From: JAGSOU01 sp049974865
GTDB lineage: Bacteria; Pseudomonadota; Alphaproteobacteria; Rhodobacterales; Rhodobacteraceae
Length of the DNA stretch: 64,000 nucleotides
Direction: 5' to 3'
Assembly (NCBI GenBank): GCA_049974865.1
Contig: JBNGCX010000003.1
Span: 1 to 64,000, forward strand
The notes beneath the pieces are model-generated. The model was not told the origin of the DNA. It did not search any database and saw only the letters and a program-made list of their open reading frames with translations. Positions 18,345 to 27,229 of this stretch are shown here, piece after piece; position 1 is the stretch's first letter, and each line of letters opens with the position of its first letter. A program made the position numbers and the translations under genes.

Positions 18345-18359
18345 ACCATCTTATATGGT
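18345..18359. promoter_or_regulatory. Inverted repeat in moxR/DUF1285 divergent promoter
   Basis: ACCAT-CTTAT-ATGGT, perfect 5-bp arms, in the 82-base region between two divergent genes. It could be an operator or chance; the short arms give limited support. Confidence 0.25.
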
Positions 18360-18413
18360 CATTAAAGGCAGATATCGCGCCGGGCACAAATGGCAAAACG
18401 CGAGGAGGGACAA

Positions 18414-18989
18414 ATGATCGTGAAACCGACGGTGGAAAACCTGGCCGAGGCAGCGCGCGCCGCCGGCAAGAAGGGGCCGCCGCCGGTCGAGCAATGGGAC
18501 CCGCCATTTTGCGGCGATCTGGACATGCGGATCGCGCGCGACGGCACGTGGTTCTACCTCGGCACGCCGATCGGACGGCCCGGGCTGGTCAAGCTTTTCT
18601 CCTCGATCATCCGCAAGGACGGTAACGACTATTTCCTCGTCACGCCGGTGGAAAAGGTGGGAATCACCGTCGACGACGCGCCCTTCGTGGCGCTGGATTT
18701 CGAGGTCGAGGGCGAAGGGCGCGACCAGAGGATCACCTTCTTCACCCATGTCGAGGACGCGGTGACCGCCGGGCCCGAGCACCCGATCCGCGTCGCCCGA
18801 GACCCCGAGACGGGCGAGCCATCGCCTTACGTCAACGTCCGCAGAAATCTCGAGGCGCTGATCGACCGCAAGAGTTTTTACCGGCTGATCGAGCTCGGCT
18901 GCCACGAGCAGCACGAGGGGCAAAGCTGGTTCGGCCTGTGGTCGGGCGGGCGTTTCTTCCCCATCATCCCGTCCGAGGAGCTGGTCTAG
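18414..18989 (+). CDS. DUF1285 family protein
   Basis: 191 residues. PPFCGDLDMRIARDGTWFYLGTPIGR and LVKLFSSIIRKDGNDYFLVTPVEKVGI are the conserved core of DUF1285, a soluble domain of unknown function. The start MIVKPTVENL is chosen because GAGGAGGGA lies 4 bases upstream; an earlier ATG at 18390 lacks a ribosome site. It overlaps the stop of the convergent cation transporter by 4 bases. Confidence 0.88.
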   Translation: MIVKPTVENLAEAARAAGKKGPPPVEQWDPPFCGDLDMRIARDGTWFYLGTPIGRPGLVKLFSSIIRKDGNDYFLVTPVEKVGITVDDAPFVALDFEVEGEGRDQRITFFTHVEDAVTAGPEHPIRVARDPETGEPSPYVNVRRNLEALIDRKSFYRLIELGCHEQHEGQSWFGLWSGGRFFPIIPSEELV

Positions 18990-19885
18990 GCCTGGTCGGC
19001 ACAGCCCGAGGCGTTGGTTTCCAACTCCAGCGTGGCGTGGCGGATGCCGAATTCCCGGGCCAGCAACTCCTTGACCCGGGCATTCACGGCCGCGAAATCC
19101 GCCACCGCGCCATCGCTGATCACCAGATGCGCCTCGAGCGAGGTCTTGTGCTCGTCGATCTGCCACAGGTGCAGGTGATGCAGGCTGTCCACCCCCTCGA
19201 CCGTGAGCACGCGGTCGCGGATGACGTTGAGGTCAAGGGCGGGCGGCGCGCCCAGCATCAGCAGGCGGATGACGGGGCCGATCTCGGTCACGGCGCTCCA
19301 CAGGATGAAGCCGGCGATGCCCAGCGTCGCCAGCGGATCGACCAGCCGCCAGTCGTAAAGCAGGATCAGGCTGCCCGCCACGATCACAGCCACCGAGCTG
19401 GCCGCATCGGCCAGGTTGTGCAGGAAGGCGGCGCGGATATTCATGCTGTGCTTCGACAGCCGGAAGGTCAGCAGCGCGGTCACGGCATCCACGACCAGCG
19501 CCACGCCGGCCACGACCACCACGATCCAACCCTCGACGCCCGGTGGGTCGATCAGGCGCAGGATCGCCTCGTAGACCAGGTAAACCCCGATCACGATCAG
19601 CGTGGTGTAGTTGACAAGCGCCGCCACCGCCTCGGCCCGGCCATAACCAAAGGTCATGCGCGAATCGCGCGGGCGGCGGGCGATGCGGCGCGCACCATAG
19701 GCGATGATCAGCGACACCGCGTCCGAGAAATTATGCACCGCGTCCGCGATCAGCGCGACCGAGCCTGACACCAGCCCCCCCACGATCTGCACCAGCGTCA
19801 GCGCCATGTTCACCGTCACGGCCAGGGCCACCTGCCGGTCGCCGGCCTCCGGGTCGATGTGGTGGTGTTGATGGTCGTGCGGCAT
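18986..19885 (-). CDS. Cation diffusion facilitator (Zn/Co/Cd efflux, CzcD/ZitB-like)
   Basis: 299 residues. Six-helix CDF exporter driven by the proton gradient. Metal-site motifs are HNFSD (about residue 50) and HNLAD (about residue 154) in helices 2 and 5. The N-terminus MPHDHQHHHIDPE is a short His-rich metal-binding tail, and the C-terminal ~90 residues (VEGVDSLHHLHLWQI) form the cytoplasmic dimer domain. Most likely substrate Zn(II), with Co or Cd possible. No metal-responsive regulator is adjacent. Confidence 0.92.
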   Translation of the reverse strand: MPHDHQHHHIDPEAGDRQVALAVTVNMALTLVQIVGGLVSGSVALIADAVHNFSDAVSLIIAYGARRIARRPRDSRMTFGYGRAEAVAALVNYTTLIVIGVYLVYEAILRLIDPPGVEGWIVVVVAGVALVVDAVTALLTFRLSKHSMNIRAAFLHNLADAASSVAVIVAGSLILLYDWRLVDPLATLGIAGFILWSAVTEIGPVIRLLMLGAPPALDLNVIRDRVLTVEGVDSLHHLHLWQIDEHKTSLEAHLVISDGAVADFAAVNARVKELLAREFGIRHATLELETNASGCADQA

Positions 19886-19955
19886 GCGCCCCCCTCGGGT
19901 CGGATCCCGCCCAGCTAAGCCGCCGAGCGCATCGGGTGCAAGGCGCGTTTCCGGC

Positions 19956-20918
19956 TCAGCCCTCGCCGCCCATGACCACCACCACCTTGCCCAGCGCCCG
20001 CCCCTCGGCCACGCGGGCCAGCGCTTGCGCGGTGTCCTCCAGCGGATAGCTGCGGTCCACGGCGGGGCGCAATTGACCGGCCGCCACCATTCCGGCGATC
20101 TCGGCGAGGTCGTCCCGGCTCTGCCGCGCGGCCAGCAGGCGCAGGGTGCGCCGCCCGAATGACATCAGCGTGCCAAGGGTCAACACGGACAGGATCGGCG
20201 CCATATGCCCGCCCACCAGCAGGTATCGCCCGTCGGGGGCAAGTGCCCGGCGGATCGCCGACATGCCCCGCGTGGCGAAGAGGTCTAGCACCAGATCCCA
20301 GCGCTCGCCCAGCGCGGCGAAGTCCTGTGCGCGGTAGTCGATCACCCGGTCGGCACCCAGCCCGCGCAGAAAACCGGCCTTCCCGGCGCTGTCCACGGCG
20401 GTGACATGGGCGCCGCGCGCCTTGGCGATCTGCACCGCGAAACTGCCCATCCCGCCGCCCGCGCCGTTGACCAGAACCCGCGTGCCCCGCCCCACCAAGC
20501 GCAGCGCCTGAAGGGCGATGACGCCGGCCTGCGGCAGCGCGGCGGCGGTCGCGAAATCGAGCGCGTCCGGCTTGGCGATCAGCCGGTCCTCGGGGACGGC
20601 GGCATAGTCAGCAAAGCCGCCGAAACTTTCGAAGACATCGCCGAACACGGCGTCACCCACCGCGAAACGGTTTGCCCCTGGCCCCACCGCGTCGACCACG
20701 CCGGCAACGTCGGAGCCCAGCACATGGAATCTCGGGCGGGTCAGGCCGAAGAGGCGCGCATAGGCGGGGCGGCCGGTGACAAGCTCCACATCCGAGGCAT
20801 TGACCGAACAGGCGCGCATCCGCAGCAGCACCTGCCCCTCGCCCGGCTCGGGCATGGGCAGGTCGCGGATCTCGACCGTGTCGGGCGGGCCGTATCGTTC
20901 GATCCATGCCGCCCGCAT
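19956..20918 (-). CDS. Zinc-free medium-chain alcohol dehydrogenase/quinone oxidoreductase-like
   Basis: 320 residues. NAD(P)H-dependent MDR enzyme. The N-terminal GroES-like domain contains the VLGSDVAGVVDAVG segment, and the Rossmann fold has VLVNGAGGGMGSFAVQIAKARG. The catalytic zinc ligands of classical alcohol dehydrogenases are not seen, which places it with quinone oxidoreductase-like reductases such as those acting on enones or quinones. The ATG has AGGGAGGG upstream. It lies 10 bases after the polA start-side neighbour region, i.e. just upstream in position but downstream of polA in transcription. Substrate unknown. Confidence 0.85.
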   Translation of the reverse strand: MRAAWIERYGPPDTVEIRDLPMPEPGEGQVLLRMRACSVNASDVELVTGRPAYARLFGLTRPRFHVLGSDVAGVVDAVGPGANRFAVGDAVFGDVFESFGGFADYAAVPEDRLIAKPDALDFATAAALPQAGVIALQALRLVGRGTRVLVNGAGGGMGSFAVQIAKARGAHVTAVDSAGKAGFLRGLGADRVIDYRAQDFAALGERWDLVLDLFATRGMSAIRRALAPDGRYLLVGGHMAPILSVLTLGTLMSFGRRTLRLLAARQSRDDLAEIAGMVAAGQLRPAVDRSYPLEDTAQALARVAEGRALGKVVVVMGGEG

Positions 20919-20928
20919 CGTGCCCTCC

Positions 20929-23736
20929 CTAGTGGGCCTCGGCCCAGTTGGCGCCCTGCCCCGCATCCACGGTCAGCGGCACGTCCAGCTTGACCACCGG
21001 CAGCGCCGCGTTCTCCATCACGTCGCGAACCACCGGGATGGCGTCGTCCACCGCCGCCTTGTCCACCTCGAAGATCAGTTCGTCATGGACCTGCAGCAGC
21101 ATCTTTGCGGGCAGCCCGTCGATCGCCCCCGGCATGCGCACCATGGCGCGGCGGATGATGTCGGCCGCGGTGCCCTGGATCGGCGCGTTGATCGCCGCGC
21201 GCCGGGCAAAGCCCGCCTGCGGCCCCTTGGCACCGATCTCGGGGGTGTGGATGCGCCGCCCGAACAGGGTCTGGACGTAGCCATGTTCCTTGGCGAAGGC
21301 GACGGTGTCGTCCATGTAGGCGCGGATGCCCGGAAAGCGCTCGAAATAGCGGTCGATGAAGCCCTGCGCCTCGACCCGCGAGATGCGCAGGTTGCGCGCG
21401 AGGCCAAAGCCCGAGATGCCGTAGATCACGCCGAAATTGATTGCCTTGGCGCGGCGGCGGATCTCGGGGGTCATCTCGTCCATTGGCACGTCGAACATCT
21501 CGGATGCGGTCATGGCGTGAATGTCCTGCCCGTCGCGGAAGGCCTGCTTCAGCGCGTCGATCCCGGCGACATGGGCGAGGATGCGCAGCTCGATCTGGGA
21601 ATAGTCGAGGCTGAGCAGCACCTTGCCCTCCTCGGCGACGAAGGCCTCGCGGATGCGCCGCCCTTCTTCGGAGCGCACGGGGATGTTCTGCAGGTTCGGC
21701 TCGGTCGAGGCCAGCCGCCCGGTATTCGCGCCTGCGATCACGTAGGAGGTATGCACCCGCCCCGTCTCGGGGTTGATGTGGTCCTGCAGCGCGTCGGTAT
21801 AGGTCGATTTCAGCTTGGAAAGCTGCCGCCAATCCAGCACCCGCGCGGGCAGGTCGTGCCCCTCGGCGGCGAGGTCCTCCAACACGTCGGCGCCGGTAGC
21901 ATAGGCGCCGGTTTTGCCCTTCTTGCCCCCCTCGATCCCCATCTTGTCGAACAGGATCTCGCCCAGCTGCTTGGGGCTTCCCACGTTGAACTTCTCGCCC
22001 GCCAGTTCATGGATATCGTCCTCAAGCGCCGCCATCTTCTGGGCAAAGGCGTTGGACATGCGGCTCAGCGTATCGCGGTCGACCTTGACGCCGGCCATCT
22101 CCATCTCGGCCAGCACCGGCACCAGCGGACGCTCCATCGTCTCGTAGACGGTGGTGACCCGCCGCTGGTGGAGCTGCGGCTTGAAAAGCTGCGACAGGCG
22201 CAGTGTGATGTCGGCGTCCTCGGCGGCGTATTTCACCGCCGCGTCGATCGGCACCCGGTCGAAGGTGATGGCCGATTTGCCGCTGCCCAGAAGCGACTTG
22301 ATCGGGATCGGGCTGTGTTCGAGGTAGCGCTCGGACAGCGTGTCCATGGAATGGCCATGGATGCCGGCGTTCAGGGCATAGGACATCAGCATCGTGTCGT
22401 CGATCGGCGCAATCCGCACGCCGTAGCGGGCGAAGATCTTGGCATCGTATTTCATGTTCTGGCCGATCTTCATCACCGCCGGGTCCTCCAGCAGCGGCTT
22501 CAGCATCTCGAGCGCGGCGTCGATCGGCATCTGCCCCTCGGCCAGATCGTCAGAGCCGAACAGGTCGTCGGAGCCGTCCTTGTGACCCAGCGGGACATAG
22601 CAGGCCTGCCCGGGCTCGACGGATAGCGATATGCCCACCAGTTCGGCCTGCATCTCGTTCAGGCTGGTGGTCTCGGTATCCACGGCGACCCAGCCGCGGG
22701 CGTTCGCCTGCGCGATCCAGCGTTCCAGCGCCGCCGCGTCGCGCACGCATTCATAGTCGTCGGGCCTGAAGGGCAGGTTCTCGGGCGCATCGGGCTCTTC
22801 GCTGGGGTTGGCGCCCGCGGGGTTGGTGTCCGGGATCGCCGGGGCCTCGACGCCCAGCGCCTCGGCCACGCGCTTGGACAGGGTGCGAAACTCCATTTCG
22901 GCGAGAAACTGCAACAGCGCCTCGGGTTCGGGTTCGCGCAGTTCCAGGTCGTCGAGGCCGAAATCGAGCGGCGTCTCGGCGTCGAGCTGCACCAGTTGCT
23001 TCGACAGTTCGATCTGGTCGCGTTTCTCGATCAGGGTCTGGCGGCGCTTGGGCTGCTTGATCTCCTCGGCGCGGTCCAGAAGGGTTTCCAGGTCGCCGTA
23101 TTCGTTGATCAGAAGCGCCGCGGTTTTCACCCCGATGCCCGGCGCGCCGGGCACGTTGTCCACGCTGTCGCCGGCCAGCGCCTGCACGTCCACCACCCGG
23201 TCGGGGCCGACGCCGAACTTGGCCTCGACCTCTTCGACGCCGATGCGCCTGTTCTTCATGGCGTCGAACATCTCGACCCCGCCGCCCACCAGCTGCATCA
23301 GGTCCTTGTCCGAGCTGATGATGGTCACGCGCCCGCCCGCCTCGCGCGCCTCGCGCGCCAGCGTGGCGATGATGTCGTCGGCCTCGAAACCCTCCTTCTC
23401 GATGCAGGCGATGTTGAAGGCGCGGGTGGCGTCGCGCGTCAGCGGGATCTGCGGGCGCAGCGCCTCGGGCATCTCCTCGCGGTTGGCTTTGTACTGGTCG
23501 TAGAGGTCGTTGCGGAACGTGTGGCTGCCCTTGTCGAAGATCACCGCCACATGGGTGGGGGCGTCGGGGCCCTTGTTGTCCTCGACCATCTTGAAGATCA
23601 TGTTGCAGAAGCCGGCCACGGCCCCGATCGGCAGACCGTCGGACTTGCGGGTCAGCGGCGGCAGCGCGTGGAAGGCGCGGAAGATGAAGGCCGAGCCGTC
23701 GATCAGGTGCAGATGACAGCCTTTTCCAAAGGACAT
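20929..23736 (-). CDS. polA: DNA polymerase I
   Basis: 935 residues, full length. Fills gaps in repair and removes RNA primers. Three domains: 5' nuclease (1 to about 300; LHLIDGSAFIFRAFHALPPL, GVKTAALL), 3'-5' exonuclease (about 325-530; VAVDTETTSL keeps the metal-binding Asp and Glu, so proofreading should be active) and family A polymerase (about 545-935). The polymerase carries SLDYSQIELRILAHV (motif A), RRRAKAINFGVIYGISGFGL (motif B) and LLQVHDELIFEV (motif C). Confidence 0.97.
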   Translation of the reverse strand: MSFGKGCHLHLIDGSAFIFRAFHALPPLTRKSDGLPIGAVAGFCNMIFKMVEDNKGPDAPTHVAVIFDKGSHTFRNDLYDQYKANREEMPEALRPQIPLTRDATRAFNIACIEKEGFEADDIIATLAREAREAGGRVTIISSDKDLMQLVGGGVEMFDAMKNRRIGVEEVEAKFGVGPDRVVDVQALAGDSVDNVPGAPGIGVKTAALLINEYGDLETLLDRAEEIKQPKRRQTLIEKRDQIELSKQLVQLDAETPLDFGLDDLELREPEPEALLQFLAEMEFRTLSKRVAEALGVEAPAIPDTNPAGANPSEEPDAPENLPFRPDDYECVRDAAALERWIAQANARGWVAVDTETTSLNEMQAELVGISLSVEPGQACYVPLGHKDGSDDLFGSDDLAEGQMPIDAALEMLKPLLEDPAVMKIGQNMKYDAKIFARYGVRIAPIDDTMLMSYALNAGIHGHSMDTLSERYLEHSPIPIKSLLGSGKSAITFDRVPIDAAVKYAAEDADITLRLSQLFKPQLHQRRVTTVYETMERPLVPVLAEMEMAGVKVDRDTLSRMSNAFAQKMAALEDDIHELAGEKFNVGSPKQLGEILFDKMGIEGGKKGKTGAYATGADVLEDLAAEGHDLPARVLDWRQLSKLKSTYTDALQDHINPETGRVHTSYVIAGANTGRLASTEPNLQNIPVRSEEGRRIREAFVAEEGKVLLSLDYSQIELRILAHVAGIDALKQAFRDGQDIHAMTASEMFDVPMDEMTPEIRRRAKAINFGVIYGISGFGLARNLRISRVEAQGFIDRYFERFPGIRAYMDDTVAFAKEHGYVQTLFGRRIHTPEIGAKGPQAGFARRAAINAPIQGTAADIIRRAMVRMPGAIDGLPAKMLLQVHDELIFEVDKAAVDDAIPVVRDVMENAALPVVKLDVPLTVDAGQGANWAEAH

Positions 23737-23823
23737 GGGGATGCTCCGTTCTGACGGCGGCGGCCGCGCGGGTGGCGCGGCCGGGGCATTCGGACAGCGG
23801 GGCGCGGGATTGCGCGCCCGGGT

Positions 23824-24006
23824 TTACTTCGCCGTTTCGGCGCAGCTTTCATGGACGAATTTCTTGTCGCAATAGCCGCATTCGACATAGCCCTTGTCCT
23901 GCGGAATCGTCAGCCAAACGCGCGGGTGGCCCAGCGCGCCCTCGCCGCCATCGCAGGCGACGCGCCAGGTGCTGACGATTTCGGTCTCGGGGGCTTCGAT
24001 GGTCAT
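23824..24006 (-). CDS. Small zinc-finger protein (zf-CHCC)
   Basis: 60 residues. Pattern C-DGGEGALGHPRVWLTI-(8)-VECGYCDKKFV: one Cys, a His and a CxxC, as in the zf-CHCC family that includes the mitochondrial complex I accessory subunit NDUFS6. Probably binds one zinc ion. Alphaproteobacteria carry it as a free-standing small gene; a role with complex I is suggested by homology only. Stands alone between polA and a divergent ABC ATPase gene. Confidence 0.85.
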   Translation of the reverse strand: MTIEAPETEIVSTWRVACDGGEGALGHPRVWLTIPQDKGYVECGYCDKKFVHESCAETAK

Positions 24007-24104
24007 GTCGCGGGCTCCATGTCTTGGGTGGCCAATGCGGTGGCCTTATGTCGGCCGGCATGATAGCGGATGGGCGCGCACGGGCAAGCGGGAAGGAGTT
24101 GAAC

Positions 24105-25052
24105 ATGAGCGGCAACGCGATCGAGATCGAAGGGCTGAGAAAGACCTATGCCGCCAGCGGCAACCAGCCCCCGAAAGAGGCGTTGAAGGGCGTCGACCTG
24201 GAGATCCCGGCGGGTTCGATCTTCGGCCTTCTGGGGCCGAACGGCGCGGGCAAGTCGACGCTGATCAACATCCTCGCCGGGCTGGTGATCAAGACCTCGG
24301 GCCGGGTGCGCATCTGGGGTTTCGACCAGGACGTGAACCCGCGCCAGAGCCGCGCCTCGATCGGGGTGATGCCGCAAGAGCTGAACATGGACCCGTTCTT
24401 CACCCCGCGCGGCGCGCTGGAGGTGCAGGCGGGCCTTTACGGCGTGCCGCGCAAGCAGCGCCGCACCGAGGAAATCCTGGAAATGATCGGGCTCGAGGAT
24501 AAGGCCGAGGCCTATGCCCGCTCGCTTTCGGGGGGGATGCGGCGGCGGCTGCTGCTGGGCAAGGCGCTGGTGCATTCGCCGCAGATCCTGGTGCTGGACG
24601 AGCCCACCGCGGGCGTGGACATCGAGCTGCGCCAGATGCTGTGGCAGAACGTGCGCCGCCTGAACGAGGAAGAGGGGATGACCATCATCCTCACCACCCA
24701 CTACCTCGAAGAGGCCGAGGAGATGTGCGACGAGATCGCCATTATCAATCACGGCGAGGTGATCGCGCGCGACACCACCGAGGCGCTGATCGGGCGGATG
24801 GATGCCAAGACCCTGGTCATCCACCCCGAGGGCGCGGTGCCCGAGGATTTCGTCCCGCCCCCCGGCGTGGAGATGGAGCACCGCCGCGGCGGCGCGCTGG
24901 CCTTCACCTATCGCCGAAGCGAAATCGGCACCGGCGCGGTGCTGGAGGCGGTGCGCCATGCCGGTCTGCGCATGCGCGACGTGGCGACCGAGGAACCGGA
25001 TCTCGAGGACGTCTTCGTCGAACTGACCTCGAAAAAGGGCACCGCGGCCTGA
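24105..25052 (+). CDS. ABC transporter ATP-binding protein (YadG-like)
   Basis: 315 residues. Walker A GPNGAGKS near residue 45, signature LSGGMRRRL, Walker B ILVLDEPTAGVD and the H-loop TTHYLEEAEEM. The C-terminal ~80 residues form the accessory domain typical of drug/lipid exporter ATPases (YadG, DrrA). The start is set by GGAAGGAG upstream. No permease gene is adjacent: the next gene is convergent and unrelated, so the membrane partner must be elsewhere. Confidence 0.9.
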   Translation: MSGNAIEIEGLRKTYAASGNQPPKEALKGVDLEIPAGSIFGLLGPNGAGKSTLINILAGLVIKTSGRVRIWGFDQDVNPRQSRASIGVMPQELNMDPFFTPRGALEVQAGLYGVPRKQRRTEEILEMIGLEDKAEAYARSLSGGMRRRLLLGKALVHSPQILVLDEPTAGVDIELRQMLWQNVRRLNEEEGMTIILTTHYLEEAEEMCDEIAIINHGEVIARDTTEALIGRMDAKTLVIHPEGAVPEDFVPPPGVEMEHRRGGALAFTYRRSEIGTGAVLEAVRHAGLRMRDVATEEPDLEDVFVELTSKKGTAA

Positions 25053-25062
25053 GCGGCGCCCC

Positions 25063-25081
25063 GAATTTTCGCAGAAAATTC
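25063..25081. repeat. Palindromic hairpin GAATTTTC-GCA-GAAAATTC
   Basis: Perfect 8-bp arms with a 3-base loop, the first of two such hairpins between convergent genes. May act as a two-way terminator using its own T-rich arm. Confidence 0.6.
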
Positions 25082-25096
25082 GCCTCCCGGAAGACC

Positions 25097-25117
25097 CGAT
25101 TTTTCTGCGAAAAATCG
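25097..25117. repeat. Palindromic hairpin CGATTTTTC-TGC-GAAAAATCG
   Basis: Perfect 9-bp arms, 3-base loop, 15 bases after the first hairpin. The two hairpins share sequence in opposite loop orientation (GCA versus TGC), as expected for inverted copies of one element. Confidence 0.6.
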
Positions 25118-25127
25118 CACCCGGCCG

Positions 25128-25508
25128 TCAGCCCTTCTGCAGCATCCGACCCAGCGGACGCCCGGCCAGGATATGCACATGCAGATGCGGCACCTCCTGC
25201 ACGCCGTCCATCCCGGCATTCGAGATCATACGGAACCCGCCGCCGCCCTCGCCCGGTTGGAGGCCCAGCATCCTGCAGACCTCGCCGATGGTGCGGGTGT
25301 AGTCGATGATCTCGGCCTCGCTGGCCTCCAGCGCGAACTGGTCGTAGCAGACATAGGCGCCCTTGGGGATCACCAGCACATGATCGGGGGCCTGCGGGGC
25401 GATGTCGCGGAAGGCGAGGCTATTCTCGGTTTCCAGCACGGTGTCATTGGGGATCTCTCCGCGCAGGATCTTTGCAAAGATGTTTTCGGGATCGTAGGTA
25501 TAAGCCAT
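25128..25508 (-). CDS. HIT family hydrolase
   Basis: 126 residues. Histidine-triad nucleotide-binding protein; the HLHVH motif lies near residue 110. Hint-type enzymes hydrolyse adenosine 5'-phosphoramidates and similar nucleotides. MAYTYDPENIFAKILRGEIP is the usual start, with GAGGA upstream; a TTG 4 codons earlier is less likely. Lies 8 bases after the GT14 gene on the same strand. Confidence 0.92.
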   Translation of the reverse strand: MAYTYDPENIFAKILRGEIPNDTVLETENSLAFRDIAPQAPDHVLVIPKGAYVCYDQFALEASEAEIIDYTRTIGEVCRMLGLQPGEGGGGFRMISNAGMDGVQEVPHLHVHILAGRPLGRMLQKG

Positions 25509-25516
25509 GTCCGTCC

Positions 25517-27094
25517 TCAATCGGCATACAGGTGTTCAGTCGCGGCAATCTCATGCGCGCGGTCGGGAGGGATATCAAGGAACGTCGCCAGCGCCGCGGC
25601 ATTTTCGGCAGGCGTAGCGTCTTCCCGGATGCGATGGAAATTCGGGAAATCCGCGTCGTGCAGCCGCTCGCTTTCATAGACCACGTCGTAGCGGATCGTG
25701 GGCAGCAGCGCGTCCAGCGTCAGCTGCGGGCTCTGCTCCGCGGCCAGCCCGATCCGGCGGGCATGGCCCAGAAGGTAGTCGTCGGAGAACCGGCACTGGA
25801 TCTCCAGCAGCCTGGTCTTGGAGCGGTCGGCGTAAAAATCCTGGATCAGGTCGACATTGCTGGGGTCGATGCAGATGATCATGCGGTCGGTCTCGAAATA
25901 GTCGAACAGCATCCGCATCAGCGCGCGGCGGTGCCGGGTCCGTTTTTCGAGCGTGGTCTGAATGCCGCCGAGATCCGGCAGCACGGTCGCCTCCTCGTTG
26001 AAGAGGTAATCCACCGCGGGCAGGTTGGTGACCTGCCGGATCCGCTCCACCAGACGCTTGGCCACGTGCCATTTCTTGCAGGTCACGATCATCAGCTCGC
26101 GCCCGCGCCCCAGGCTGGCCTCGGTCTCCCAGAACCGCGGGGCAAAGCGGCGCCCCACCCGGCCCCGCCCGGCCAGGAATTTGTACAATTCGCGCCCCTC
26201 GTTGGAGATCGCGAAATCCGTTCTGCCGCTGTTGTAGAGCCGCCCCAGGCGGCGCTTCAGCTCCGTCGCCTCCGGCGAGATCTTGCGCGCGAACAGGTAG
26301 TCCTGGCCGAGCAGCAGGTCGTAGCTGTCGTTGTAAAAGGTGACCGGCATGCCGTAATCGGTGAACATCAGGAAGGTCAGGCTGCGGGGGTCGATTTTCT
26401 CCCCGGGAACGAGGTGGCGCACCAGCGTCTGGAAAAAGGTCTCGTCCGGGATCCAGGTGGTGCGGAAAAAGCGCACCACGTCGCGGCGCGCGCGGACGAA
26501 CTCCAACACCGCCTCGACGGTGCGCCGGCGCAGGCACCACCACTGGCTGCCGATCATGATCTCCAGGTCCTGGGGCGTGTTTCGCCTCAGGCCCAGCGCC
26601 TTCTGGATGTCGCGCGAGAGGTAGAACAGCCGCTTCTGCGTGCGCTCGTTCAGGAAATGGCGATAGACCAGCCGGTCTTCCTTCATTCCCGTCTTGATCC
26701 AGTCCGAGGCGAAGAAATCGAAGCTTTCGATGTAGTCCACGTCGCGATCGTCGAGGAAGGCGCGTGCGTATTCGGCCGACTTGATTGGCATGCAATCGCC
26801 CGACAGCATGTAGAAATGCGTGGCCCGCGGAAAGGCCGCCTCCGCCGCCTCGACCGCCAGCAGCGTGGCCTGCACCAGCGACCATTCCCCCCAGCCGCAC
26901 TTGACGCGCTTGCGGGCGAAGACGACGTTCTCGTTGCCCGTCAGCGCATCGCGGATGTTGTCGAAATCGTCGTCGCTCGCGCGGGCATCGAAATGGATCG
27001 CGATGAAGTCGCCGGACGCGGTCAGGCGCTCGGCCTGCAGGATTATGGCATCCGGACCCTTGTGACAGAGCAGAATGTAGGCGATCTTGGCCAT
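25517..27094 (-). CDS. Core-2/I-branching-type glycosyltransferase (GT14) with long C-terminal domain
   Basis: 525 residues. The N-terminal ~260 residues (AYILLCHKGPDAI, IAIHFDARASDDDF, KRVKCGWGEWSLVQATLLAV, HFYMLSGDCMPIKS) match beta-1,6-N-acetylglucosaminyltransferases. The remaining ~260 residues form a second region (about 330-525) beginning RELMIVTCKKWHVAKRL, found in the long alphaproteobacterial versions but without a known function. The ATG MAKIAYILL has GAAGGG upstream. Divergent from a sulfotransferase gene 135 bases away; together they suggest synthesis of a sulfated, branched surface glycan. Confidence 0.85.
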   Translation of the reverse strand: MAKIAYILLCHKGPDAIILQAERLTASGDFIAIHFDARASDDDFDNIRDALTGNENVVFARKRVKCGWGEWSLVQATLLAVEAAEAAFPRATHFYMLSGDCMPIKSAEYARAFLDDRDVDYIESFDFFASDWIKTGMKEDRLVYRHFLNERTQKRLFYLSRDIQKALGLRRNTPQDLEIMIGSQWWCLRRRTVEAVLEFVRARRDVVRFFRTTWIPDETFFQTLVRHLVPGEKIDPRSLTFLMFTDYGMPVTFYNDSYDLLLGQDYLFARKISPEATELKRRLGRLYNSGRTDFAISNEGRELYKFLAGRGRVGRRFAPRFWETEASLGRGRELMIVTCKKWHVAKRLVERIRQVTNLPAVDYLFNEEATVLPDLGGIQTTLEKRTRHRRALMRMLFDYFETDRMIICIDPSNVDLIQDFYADRSKTRLLEIQCRFSDDYLLGHARRIGLAAEQSPQLTLDALLPTIRYDVVYESERLHDADFPNFHRIREDATPAENAAALATFLDIPPDRAHEIAATEHLYAD

Positions 27095-27229
27095 GACCCT
27101 TCCGGCGCGCGTTTCACGGTTTCTCTGTTGATACCTTGAAGAGTCGTTGATGAAACAGGGTTTCTTTGCTTTTTTGTACGTCAAGGAAGCCGGCGTTCAT
27201 GGCACGGCAGACAGCGGAGGCATGAGCGG

